Below are positions 7,434 through 16,910 of a DNA stretch of 16,910 nucleotides, piece after piece. The stretch's first letter is position 1. Each line of letters begins with the position of its first letter. This DNA is from DASPWV01 sp046727855 (GTDB taxonomy: Bacteria; Acidobacteriota; Vicinamibacteria; Vicinamibacterales; UBA2999), in the NCBI GenBank assembly GCA_046727855.1, contig JBKPDL010000141.1, positions 1 through 16,910 on the forward strand. Reading direction: 5' to 3'. The notes beneath the pieces were generated by a model. The model saw nothing but the letters and a program-made list of their open reading frames with translations, had not been told where the DNA came from and searched no databases. Both the position numbers and the translations under genes were made by a program.

Positions 7434-7459
7434 GGGCGCCGGAGAGATCTCCGGCGCCC
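7434..7459. terminator. GC-rich hairpin in the convergent intergenic region
   Basis: Perfect 11-bp stem GGGCGCCGGAG (7434-7444) with CTCCGGCGCCC (7449-7459) around the 4-base loop AGAT. It lies 21 bases beyond the stop of the TonB receptor gene (minus) and also downstream of the convergent transporter (plus). No T-run follows on either strand, so it may need Rho or act mainly in mRNA 3'-end protection. Confidence 0.5.
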
Positions 7460-7480
7460 GTGCGTGGAATGCTTACCGTT

Positions 7481-10400
7481 TCAGAAGCGAACCCCAAAGG
7501 AGAGGCGCATCGATCGCGGCGTGGTATACGCAAAGCGGCTGACTGCCCTGCCGAAGTCCGGACCGAGATTCCAGTTCACGCCCTGCACTGGCGTCGTGGT
7601 GAAGGGATTGAACGTCGCCAACGAGGAGGTCGTCACCGGCGTCAGGACCGTGGTGTCGATCCGCTGCGTGTTGACGCCGCCCGCGTTGCCGCCGCTGCCT
7701 GTGCCGAAGATCGTGCTGCCACAGGCGCAGAGCTGCGCCTGGTTGAACACGTTCAAGACCTGCAGCTGGCTAAACAACTCGAGACGTGCGGCGCCGGGGA
7801 TGCGACGCACATAGTTCGCGGCGAAGTCGGTCCGCACCTGTCCTGCGGTGCGGAACGCGTCGCGCGCCGTGTAGTAGTAGGCAGTGATCGTCCCAGGCGG
7901 CGGCACCAGGTAGCCGGGATTCGTCACGTACGGACGCGGATCGACGCCGGAGCTGTTGACGGCTCCGTAAGACACCCCGCTCTCCAGGATCTGCAGCGCG
8001 CTCAACGTCAGTTCAGGGATCGGTCGCACGTTGAGCCAGAGCCGCCCGCGATGACGCTGATCGGTCGGGAGATCACCTTCAGGGAAGTTCCACGACTCCT
8101 GCTTGTATTCCGCGTAGCGGTAGTCGAAGCGCACGGGACCGTTGGCCACCGTCTCGCCTTCGAGCGTCCCGACGTTCCCCCAGTTGTACGACAACGTGTA
8201 GGTGCCGCCGATGTCCCAGGCGGTGCCGAAGCGATAGACGCCCTGCGTTGTCAGACCCGCATATCGCCGCTTGAGAAGATCGCTCTCGTTGCCTACGAGC
8301 GTGAGGTCGTACGACCGGCCTTCGGCGTCCTGCGCACGCTGACCGGGCGCGTTTCGGTCGATGTAGAAGTTCTTGTAATCGCGGTAAATGAAGTCCGCGC
8401 GTACCGACGCCTTCGCGCCAAACGTCCGGCTCACACCAGCGGCATACTCCCAGGTATACGGCGACGAGAGATCGCCGATCTGCGTCGAGACGCCGGGGAT
8501 TGTCGGGTTGCCGTTCAGCGGCAGGTTGGCGCCGCCGTTGGTGTTGAACCACTCAAACACCTGGCGGATCGCCACATCAGGAGTGACGAGCGTCTCCGCG
8601 CCTGGCGGGTTGATGTTGGCTCCGCGGTAGATGAACTGGCGCGTTTCGGGATTGCCGCCGGCTGACGAGGCGTCCGCGATGCTCTGCAGGACGGCAGCCA
8701 CGTAGCGTGCCACGCTGCCCGTGACGCTCCATGCGCCGCGACCCGTCGGATCGTAAACCACGCCGAGCCGCGGGCTCCATGCACTCGACGTGATCACCGT
8801 TTTGCCTTGCTGATCCTGACCATCGTTTTTGTCCCAGCGCAGGCCGACATTGAGCGTAAGGCGGTCTGACAGCCGCGCCGAGTCGTTGAGGAACGCCGAA
8901 TGCGTCCGGAAGTTCGAGCCGCTGCTGCCCAGCGGAATCGGGTTCCACTGGATGATGGTGGTGCCGTCGCCGAGAAACTGCGGATAGATCTGTTGCGACG
9001 CGCCACTCCCCACGATGATCGATGTGGTCCCGAGAATGCGGTAATCGCTGCCCGACTGATGATTGTTCGCAAACCGTTTGTCGTTGAACAAATCGTATCC
9101 AAAGGTCAGCGTGTGCGATCCCGTGTCGCCCGTCGACAGGAAGTACGTGCCCTTGCCGTAGAAATCCGCGTTGTCCCGCTTCTCGGGATCGCAAACGCCG
9201 CAGAAGGTGTCGGTCCAGTAGCGGGTATTGCCGCGTGCGCGATCGAGCAACAGCGTCCCGCGTTCCAAGTCGGTGTATCGCGATCCGGAGCCGATAAAGC
9301 TCTGATGCCGTGCTGAGACACGCGCCTCCACGGAGAAGGCCGGGCTCAGCACGCCGGTGTAAGTGGCCGTGAAGAGCTCCTCCGGCGTCTCGCGCGTGCC
9401 GAGGCTGTTCAGATCCATCGAGAGGTTCTGGTTGAACGTGTTGTTCTCCTGCTCGCGGAAGTGCTTGGTGTATGCACTCTGGAAGCGATGATTGGCATCA
9501 ACGGCGTAGGTGCCCTTGAACTCAAAGCGCTTGGTGTCATCGGTAAACGTGTAGGGAATGCCGGTGATGGCCGCGTTGCGTCCGCTCTCCTGCTTTTGGA
9601 TGCGGCCCGCGGTGAAGTACCAAAGACGATCGCGCAACACAGGACCGCCCAGCGTGTACTCGTAGGTGGGCACGACTTTGTCGACGCGCAGATCAGTGCC
9701 GCCGGCGACTCCGCCCGCGGGTGATTCCTCGAAGGGCGTGAGCGCGCGCCAGTTGTCGTTGTTCAACGTGTCGCGGAACGAGCCGCTCATCGTATTGCCG
9801 CCAGACTTCGTGATCACGTTCACCACGCCGCCGCCGAAGCGCCCGTACTCGGCCGACACGCCGGCGGTCGCGATAGTCGTCTCCTGGATTGCATCCTCGA
9901 TGTAGAGGTCATACGCCTGGCCGCGCACGTTCTCGTTGACGGTCACGCCGTTCACCAGGAACAAGTTCTCGAACGACTGCGACCCGGCGATCGAATACGA
10001 ACCCGCAGGTCCTGTGGGATGGACGCTCGGCGCCAGCATCAGCGCCGCGTTGAGGTCACGCGCGGTGGGCAGGTTGGCGACGAGCTCCTGCGAAAAGTTG
10101 GTGGCGACCTGTGCGGTCTGGGTCAGCACGTCAGCTGCTCTCCCGACGACTTGCACTACTTCGCTGATTGCCGCGGGGCCCATTTCCACTTGCAGCGGCA
10201 CGGCCTGTGTGGGCGCGACCATGACGCTGCGTGTCTGAGTGCCGAATCCCGAGAGCTCGAAAACCACTGAGTACACGCCGGACGGAAGCAGCGACAAGAT
10301 GTAGTCGCCGTTCTCCGTCGAGACGGTCTCGCGCGAGCCCTGCAGGTTTGGCGAAGTCGCAATCACCGTAACGCCAGGTACTGGAAGACCCTGTGCGTCC

Positions 10401-10501
10401 ACGACGCGACCCGAGATGGTGCCGGTTGTGCTCTGGGCGCCGACTGGCATCGCGGCCAGCGCTAGAAGCGCCACGACCGCAGCCAGTGTCATTGGTTTCA
10501 T
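7481..10501 (-). CDS. TonB-dependent receptor with carboxypeptidase-regulatory domain (Oar-like)
   Basis: 1006 aa outer-membrane protein for energised import of a large substrate, or for surface adhesion as in Oar. A signal peptide (1-22, ending VGAQ) is followed by a carboxypeptidase-regulatory-like beta-sandwich at about 25-110 (TISGRVVDAQGLPVPGVTV, GDYILSLLPSGVYSV). A plug domain follows (about 115-250: NLPTARDLNAAL, VNGVTVNENVRGQAYDLYIEDAIQE, EYGRFGGGVVNVITKSG), then a long barrel to the C terminus, which ends LSFGVRF with the terminal Phe used by the BAM machinery. The frame is open to 10729, but the ATG at 10501 has AGGAGG five to ten bases upstream and starts exactly at the signal peptide. 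This architecture is very common in Acidobacteriota, usually in many paralogues. No SusD-like partner is adjacent, and the ligand is unknown. Confidence 0.93.
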   Translation of the reverse strand: MKPMTLAAVVALLALAAMPVGAQSTTGTISGRVVDAQGLPVPGVTVIATSPNLQGSRETVSTENGDYILSLLPSGVYSVVFELSGFGTQTRSVMVAPTQAVPLQVEMGPAAISEVVQVVGRAADVLTQTAQVATNFSQELVANLPTARDLNAALMLAPSVHPTGPAGSYSIAGSQSFENLFLVNGVTVNENVRGQAYDLYIEDAIQETTIATAGVSAEYGRFGGGVVNVITKSGGNTMSGSFRDTLNNDNWRALTPFEESPAGGVAGGTDLRVDKVVPTYEYTLGGPVLRDRLWYFTAGRIQKQESGRNAAITGIPYTFTDDTKRFEFKGTYAVDANHRFQSAYTKHFREQENNTFNQNLSMDLNSLGTRETPEELFTATYTGVLSPAFSVEARVSARHQSFIGSGSRYTDLERGTLLLDRARGNTRYWTDTFCGVCDPEKRDNADFYGKGTYFLSTGDTGSHTLTFGYDLFNDKRFANNHQSGSDYRILGTTSIIVGSGASQQIYPQFLGDGTTIIQWNPIPLGSSGSNFRTHSAFLNDSARLSDRLTLNVGLRWDKNDGQDQQGKTVITSSAWSPRLGVVYDPTGRGAWSVTGSVARYVAAVLQSIADASSAGGNPETRQFIYRGANINPPGAETLVTPDVAIRQVFEWFNTNGGANLPLNGNPTIPGVSTQIGDLSSPYTWEYAAGVSRTFGAKASVRADFIYRDYKNFYIDRNAPGQRAQDAEGRSYDLTLVGNESDLLKRRYAGLTTQGVYRFGTAWDIGGTYTLSYNWGNVGTLEGETVANGPVRFDYRYAEYKQESWNFPEGDLPTDQRHRGRLWLNVRPIPELTLSALQILESGVSYGAVNSSGVDPRPYVTNPGYLVPPPGTITAYYYTARDAFRTAGQVRTDFAANYVRRIPGAARLELFSQLQVLNVFNQAQLCACGSTIFGTGSGGNAGGVNTQRIDTTVLTPVTTSSLATFNPFTTTPVQGVNWNLGPDFGRAVSRFAYTTPRSMRLSFGVRF

Positions 10502-10737
10502 GAATTCCCCTCCTGACTCCAGCCATTCTGAAATGCCGACCGTCAACGTTGAGCCCGGAAGGTTTGGGAAGGGAGTGTGGTTCGTCCCTGGCGCGCGGAG
10601 TGTTAACTGCTGGCGCCTGGTGACGAACGGTCCTTGTAGTGCGATGAGTGGCCAGCTGGCGGTGTTGAACGAGTAGAGCGGTTCGACCCAGCGTTTTTTG
10701 TATCGACTGATGTCAATGCATGCAGCCAACCTTGCGC

Positions 10738-11733
10738 TCAGAGATTTGCTGTGCCCTCGCCGATCACGACGCTCTCTCCGCCGACTTTGACGGCGGCGAT
10801 CTCTCCGCCCGACAGAGCGATGTTGATATGGATGCGGCTGGGCCGCTTCACGAGCACACCCTGAACGTTGACGAGAGATCCTGCTTTATCCGGCGGCACG
10901 AAGCCGTACTTCACCATGAAGCAGCCGGCAGGACCCGCTGCTGATCCAGTCGCCGGATCTTCGATGCCCGAGGACCCGCCGAGCAACCGGCTATATGAAG
11001 TCGCGCCATCACCTGCGCTCTCGGTCGTGAATACATAGACGCCGCGGCCCGTCATGCCGCTCGCCGTGCGAATGGCGTCCATTTTGGCGCGATCGAGCAC
11101 GGCGGCATCAACCGCTTTACGGCTGGCGACGGGAACAATGATGAAGTTTGATCCTGTGTGGACTTCCTGCGCCGCAGGCGCAGCGCCCGCAGCAATGTCG
11201 GTAGCCTGCACGCCGATCGCGCCGGCAACCGCGGCCGCATCCGTGACTGATTTCCCGAACGTCGGCTTGAGTTGTGTCATCCATGCAAAAGCCAGCGCCC
11301 CGGCCTTCCATTCCAGGTCGAGCGGCGTCGGGCCGACGCCGAGGCCGAACACCGCACGTGCCGTGCCCGGCTTGATGCGCCCGATGTGCGCCAGGGCGAA
11401 GGCGGTGCCGATCGTGGGATGTCCGGCAAACGGCGCTTCTCCGCCGCGCGTGAAAATCCGCACGCGGAAATCCGTCCCCGCCTGCTCGGGCGCGAAAACA
11501 AACGTGTTCTCTGAATAGTTCGATTCGATTGTCAGACGCGCCATGGTGTCGGTGTCGAGCCCTTCCGGATTTACATACGCGAGCAGCTGATTACCGGCGA
11601 GTTTCTTGTCCGTGAACACGTCCAGATGAATGTAGCGGTACGCGCCCGGCGGAGCGGCAACCACCTGACGTGGACGAAGCAGCGAGACCGGCACAGCGCC
11701 TAAAGTTACGCGGATCCAGTGACGTCGATTCAT
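10738..11733 (-). CDS. PhzF-family isomerase/epimerase-like protein with Tat-like leader
   Basis: 331 aa. The body (about 32-331) has PhzF/diaminopimelate-epimerase-fold hallmarks: YIHLDVFTDKKLAGNQL (34-50), the catalytic-Glu motif SENTF (Glu75), GHPTIGTA (104-111) and DPATGSA (259-265). PhzF isomerises a dihydro-hydroxyanthranilate during phenazine synthesis, but most family members have unknown substrates, and no phenazine genes are present here. The N terminus, MNRRHWIRVTLGAVPVSLL, has an RR pair before a hydrophobic stretch and an A-rich cleavage zone (VVAAPPG), resembling a Tat signal, which is unusual for this normally cytosolic family. I chose the ATG at 11733 over the upstream frame start because it begins this leader; its ribosome site is weak. 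It is on the same strand as the receptor gene 236 bp downstream. Confidence 0.88.
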   Translation of the reverse strand: MNRRHWIRVTLGAVPVSLLRPRQVVAAPPGAYRYIHLDVFTDKKLAGNQLLAYVNPEGLDTDTMARLTIESNYSENTFVFAPEQAGTDFRVRIFTRGGEAPFAGHPTIGTAFALAHIGRIKPGTARAVFGLGVGPTPLDLEWKAGALAFAWMTQLKPTFGKSVTDAAAVAGAIGVQATDIAAGAAPAAQEVHTGSNFIIVPVASRKAVDAAVLDRAKMDAIRTASGMTGRGVYVFTTESAGDGATSYSRLLGGSSGIEDPATGSAAGPAGCFMVKYGFVPPDKAGSLVNVQGVLVKRPSRIHINIALSGGEIAAVKVGGESVVIGEGTANL

Positions 11734-11735
11734 GA

Positions 11736-11885
11736 GACACGTCTTATCACGAATTCGCACTTCGTCATTCCGGCACGCAGCGGTTTTACCTCTACGACTT
11801 TCCGACACTGCCACTCATGTCGCTGTTCACGAACCCGAGGTTCGAGGAGCGCGTGTCGCAGATCAGGAGAGCGATTCGAACGTAG
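11736..11885 (+). pseudogene. C-terminal fragment of an unidentified protein gene
   Basis: Between the stop at 11733-11735 and the stop at 11883-11885 a plus-strand frame reads about 49 residues with no start codon at its beginning. Its second half, FTNPRFEERVSQIRRAI, looks like the end of TPR-containing or winged-helix proteins that finish with a DPRFxxLxRR-like tail. It lies between two minus-strand genes that leave this space free. The likely explanation is the 3' remnant of a deleted gene; chance similarity is possible in such a short piece. Confidence 0.3.
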
Positions 11886-11887
11886 AC

Positions 11888-12439
11888 CTACTGACAGCTC
11901 GCGCTCACCATCTTGATTGCTGTCGCGTGCAGCACCCCGGCGACATCAACGCGGGTCTCGGTTCGCGTCGTCGCCCGTCCGCTCGCATCGACTGTTGTCT
12001 GAGCTGTGGTACTGGTCCCGGCGCCAGGCATGTTGTTACTCAGACGGCCCTGCACCTCGACGCGATGACCAATGTGCGGCCGGAGCTGTTCGCGGTCGAG
12101 TCCGGTGATGCGGTACATTGCGGTGTCGGTTGGATCACCCGCTGACGTTGTGGCGCGGCCGCTTGTGCCGGACCTTTGCGTACCCGCACCTCCGATCGCG
12201 ATCGTGCTTCCCGGGGCGAGGGCGATCGCCGGCGTGCGGACGAAGTAGTCGTTCGCATTCGCCGTGCCTGTCTCCGACCGGCGTTCGCCGCTGCCTGCTG
12301 CCGCGTTACCTTGCACGAGGCATCCGACGATGGCCGTGACGCTCTGCTCGGGCTTGTTGGTCTGGGCGGAGACCATTGCGGTCAACGGCAGACAAAACAG
12401 CGTGGCCAATATGTTGTGAAAGCGTGCTGCTCGCCTCAT
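11888..12439 (-). CDS. Small secreted protein of unknown function
   Basis: 183 aa from the ATG at 12439, preceded by AGGAGG (minus strand). The longer open frame upstream runs through the inverted-repeat cluster and is not needed. A signal peptide (1-25, ending MVSAQ) is followed by VTAIVGCLVQG (35-44), a low-complexity Gly/Ser/Thr region, YRITGLDREQLRPHIGHRVEVQGRL (109-133), another Ser/Thr-rich segment, and a final strand with a Cys near the end (SASCQ). The pattern of GC(L)xxG followed by a Y.(I/L)TG.....L..H.GH.VEV.G stretch suggests a small OB-fold-like beta-barrel seen in acidobacterial secreted proteins, but I do not know a named family. The two Cys (40 and 182) could pair after export. 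Confidence 0.8.
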   Translation of the reverse strand: MRRAARFHNILATLFCLPLTAMVSAQTNKPEQSVTAIVGCLVQGNAAAGSGERRSETGTANANDYFVRTPAIALAPGSTIAIGGAGTQRSGTSGRATTSAGDPTDTAMYRITGLDREQLRPHIGHRVEVQGRLSNNMPGAGTSTTAQTTVDASGRATTRTETRVDVAGVLHATAIKMVSASCQ

Positions 12440-12462
12440 CAAATTCCTCCTGGGCCCGCGTT

Positions 12463-12477
12463 TAAGCGGAACGCTTA
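12463..12477. repeat. Short perfect inverted repeat
   Basis: TAAGCG, loop GAA, CGCTTA. It lies 23 bases upstream of the start of the small secreted protein gene and abuts the longer inverted repeat beginning at 12476. Confidence 0.4.
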
Positions 12478-12537
12478 GACCGTTATGCGGCCACAGACGT
12501 GAATGTTGTACGCGTTGTGGACCCGCATAACGGTCTA
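12476..12537. repeat. Long inverted repeat, 15-bp arms
   Basis: TAGACCGTTATGCGG (12476-12490) is the exact reverse complement of CCGCATAACGGTCTA (12523-12537). The stem continues inward with CCACA (12491-12495) and TGTGG (12516-12520), leaving a two-base bulge (AC, 12521-12522), so a stem of about 20 bp with a 20-base loop is possible. It occupies the divergent region between the small secreted protein and the propeller-amidohydrolase gene. Confidence 0.7.
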
Positions 12538-12538
12538 C

Positions 12539-12555
12539 GGCGCGCGGAGCGCGCC
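12539..12555. repeat. Perfect GC hairpin
   Basis: GGCGCGC, loop GGA, GCGCGCC. It starts one base after the 15-bp-arm inverted repeat and is part of the same cluster of four. Confidence 0.5.
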
Positions 12556-12569
12556 AAGCCAACAACAAG

Positions 12570-12625
12570 AACTAGCAAGGGCCGCGGAGTTAGCCGGATA
12601 TCAAGGGCACGGCCCTTGGCTAGTT
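12570..12625. repeat. Imperfect inverted repeat with one bulged base
   Basis: AACTAGCAAGGGCC (12570-12583) pairs with GGCCCTTGGCTAGTT (12611-12625) apart from one extra base in the second arm; the spacer is 27 bases. It ends 29 bases before a TATAAT hexamer. Confidence 0.6.
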
Positions 12626-12654
12626 CGATGCAAGGCCGGTTCCACGCTGATCGA

Positions 12655-12660
12655 TATAAT
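12655..12660 (+). promoter_or_regulatory. Candidate -10 element of the propeller-amidohydrolase gene
   Basis: A perfect TATAAT lies 25 bases upstream of the ATG at 12686, in otherwise GC-rich DNA. No good -35 hexamer is seen at the normal spacing, so an activator or a non-standard sigma context is possible. Confidence 0.35.
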
Positions 12661-12685
12661 CGCGACGCTTGAGTTGGAGGCTGTC

Positions 12686-15683
<2,998 letters not shown>

Positions 15684-15712
<29 letters not shown>

Positions 15713-16562
15713 AGCGCCTGGCGTTCTCTCTGAGCGTGGGAAACACGTTGTTCTCGAACCACTCGACGACCTCTGGTTTCAAGTAAGTGGTGGCTCGGCT
15801 GTCAAGGATGAGGTGCGCCAGGATGCCGGCAAACGCTTCGTCCGGGCGGACGAGTGACTGAATCGTTGGCAGGGGCACCTGCATCGACGTCGCAAACGAT
15901 CGGTCTCGTGTCCAGGCTTCGGCGTAGCGGCCACTCGCATACAGCGTCAACGTCTCGGCGTAGACACCGAGGTAGTCAGAGACATTCACCCGATTCGCGT
16001 ATACCCAGCGATCGTTCCTGAACACCCACCCGGTCACTGACGTGAATCCGCGATCGGACGACTTCCGGCGATCGTCAAACGCATGGATGAGTTCATGCAC
16101 CAGGACGAAATCGCCGAAGCGGTAATCCGAAATGGAATCTCTCACCTGTTCGGTCTGAAAAAACGCGTCCGTCAGCCCGATGACCTTTGATGGGTAGAGG
16201 ACGAATCCCGGGTTGAACGTTGCCACTGGCCCGAAAGTCGGATCGTCCTCCGTGCCGGTCGAATAACGTCGCAGACCGTTGTAGCCGTTGTCCTGTGCGC
16301 CAACGAGCAATCCCCGCACCAGTTCGTGAGCTGTGAGCCGGCGCAGTGTGTCGTGGATGACGCGGCGATCTTCGGCAGACCATTCTTTGGGGCACGCGGC
16401 TCGACACTGCCGAACGTCCTGCGCTTCTTCACACGTTGCGGCAGGCAGCAACGAAAAGCCGCGTGGATCCCCGGCGGCTGTCGCGCGCTCACGCGCGAAG
16501 GTTGGGCCAGTGGTCGCAGCTACGGCAAGGAGCAGGACGAAAATCTGCAGCTCGGTTCTCAT
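15684..16562 (-). CDS. Putative secreted zinc metallopeptidase (HEXXH)
   Basis: 292 aa. A signal peptide (1-23, ending TFAR) is followed by a Cys-containing segment (Cys44, Cys53, Cys57: three cysteines, likely extracytoplasmic). The motif VLVHELIHAFDD (154-164) provides an HEXXH zinc site (His156, Glu157, His160). A Glu in YAETLTLYASG (Glu203) is a candidate third ligand, as in gluzincin-like enzymes. I do not recognise a named peptidase family. The long stretch GLTDAFF..RDSISDYRFGDFVLVHE before the motif and a helical C terminus (VVEWFENNVFPTL) may help identify relatives. The substrate is unknown. Its 3' end overlaps the propeller-amidohydrolase gene by 29 bp in convergent orientation. The ribosome site is weak, but the ATG at 16562 starts the signal peptide cleanly. 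Confidence 0.75.
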
Positions 16563-16611
16563 CGGACCAGCGACTCTCGGAATTTCAGGAGGTCAGCTCA
16601 GCAATTGTACA

Positions 16612-16630
16612 TGATCGCGCGGGGCGATCA
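16612..16630. promoter_or_regulatory. Inverted repeat with overlapping -10-like hexamer, candidate operator
   Basis: TGATCGC (16612-16618) and GCGATCA (16624-16630) are perfect arms with a 5-base spacer. On the minus strand a TACAAT hexamer (16604-16609) lies immediately downstream, a reasonable -10 for the metallopeptidase-like gene, which would put the palindrome between -35 and -10. It sits in the divergent region with the gene starting at 16719. Confidence 0.35.
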
Positions 16631-16718
16631 CGATCCATCATTTCTATACCCGAAGCCAATGGAGCATCGCGCCGTGCGGGCCTTTGCGTGAGATACACTG
16701 CACGGCCCGGAGGGACGG

Positions 16719-16910
16719 ATGACCACCAGGGTGTCGAGCGTCGCGGCCTTGCTCCTGCTGCTGGGCACCCGCATGCCAGCCCAGCAGTTCCAGCCTGGTT
16801 ACGTGGATCCGGCGCCCCTGCTCGCTGCCGCGGCCAAAGAGATTCGCGAAGCCAGCTTGAAATGCATCACGTACAGCGGCACCGGCTACGCCGGCGCGGT
16901 CGGGCAGACC
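16719..16910 (+). CDS. N-terminal part of a secreted protein (cut by window end)
   Basis: 64 codons are visible. The ATG at 16719 is preceded by GGAGGG (16709-16714), and a TACACT hexamer at 16694-16699 may be the -10. A signal peptide spans residues 1-20 (SVAALLLLLGTRMPAQQ). The mature part has AAAAKEIREASLKCITYSGTGYAGAVGQT. The xxITYSGTGYxxAVGQ stretch resembles the start of exported acidobacterial proteins that continue into a metallo-beta-lactamase fold, but this is recollection of the style and not a firm assignment. Confidence 0.75.
   Translation, partial: MTTRVSSVAALLLLLGTRMPAQQFQPGYVDPAPLLAAAAKEIREASLKCITYSGTGYAGAVGQT

Noticed and set aside
7412..8665. 417-codon open frame on the plus strand
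   Set aside because: Antisense to the TonB receptor; its sequence is Arg/Val/Ala-rich with no family motifs, as expected for a shadow of a high-GC gene.
10502..10729. 76-residue N-terminal extension of the TonB receptor
   Set aside because: No signal features, and the ATG at 10501 has AGGAGG immediately upstream and begins a proper signal peptide.
12476..12597. Integron attC site
   Set aside because: GCATAAC and GTTATGC occur, but in the inverted order for a single attC, and the GCATAAC...GTTAGCC alternative has poorly matched R and L boxes. There is also no integrase or cassette array.
12503..12685. Longer start for the propeller-amidohydrolase gene
   Set aside because: It would translate the inverted repeats and place the signal peptide internally; GGAGG plus ATG at 12686 is far better.

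Overview
The window is high-GC bacterial DNA with no RNA genes, CRISPR array or insertion-sequence gene. The gene set points to a soil-type Acidobacteriota, perhaps Vicinamibacteria. It includes an Oar-like TonB receptor with an N-terminal carboxypeptidase-regulatory domain, a TolB-like propeller fused to an amidohydrolase, small secreted proteins, a cyclic-nucleotide-binding thioredoxin-reductase-like protein, and short GGGGTCTGACCC palindromes. The lineage is inferred from gene style, not from a marker gene.

Left part (88-5564). An AraC-type HTH/DinB-like fusion regulator (minus) diverges from a two-gene osmoprotectant (glycine betaine/choline class) ABC importer (plus). The importer is an ATPase followed, with an ATGA overlap, by a permease fused to its substrate-binding domain. 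Four bases after that operon, and convergent with it, ends a small UBP-type zinc-finger gene. This gene diverges from a three-domain protein: a cyclic-nucleotide-binding domain, a thioredoxin-like domain and a thioredoxin-reductase-like flavoprotein that lacks the redox CxxC.

Middle (5565-7480). Two REP-like palindromes lie just after the flavoprotein gene, and the second doubles as a plausible terminator. Next come a very short signal-peptide ORF that may be the remnant of an outer-membrane receptor gene, about 400 bp with nothing recognisable, and a PhoU-less Na+/phosphate cotransporter-family protein.

Right part (7481-16910). On the minus strand are the large TonB receptor, a PhzF-family isomerase-like protein with a Tat-like leader, and a small secreted protein. 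A plus-strand tail fragment of a broken gene lies between the last two. A cluster of nested inverted repeats precedes the plus-strand propeller-amidohydrolase gene. The 3' end of that gene overlaps a convergent secreted HEXXH metallopeptidase-like gene. The window ends inside a plus-strand secreted protein.

Most genes in the right part encode exported products, which suggests degradation and uptake of extracellular peptides or other polymers, though no single pathway links them. I see no defence system or other clearly new multi-gene machine. The most worthwhile unexplained unit is the divergent UBP zinc finger / cysteine-less reductase pair. Positions 1-87 hold no gene I can support.
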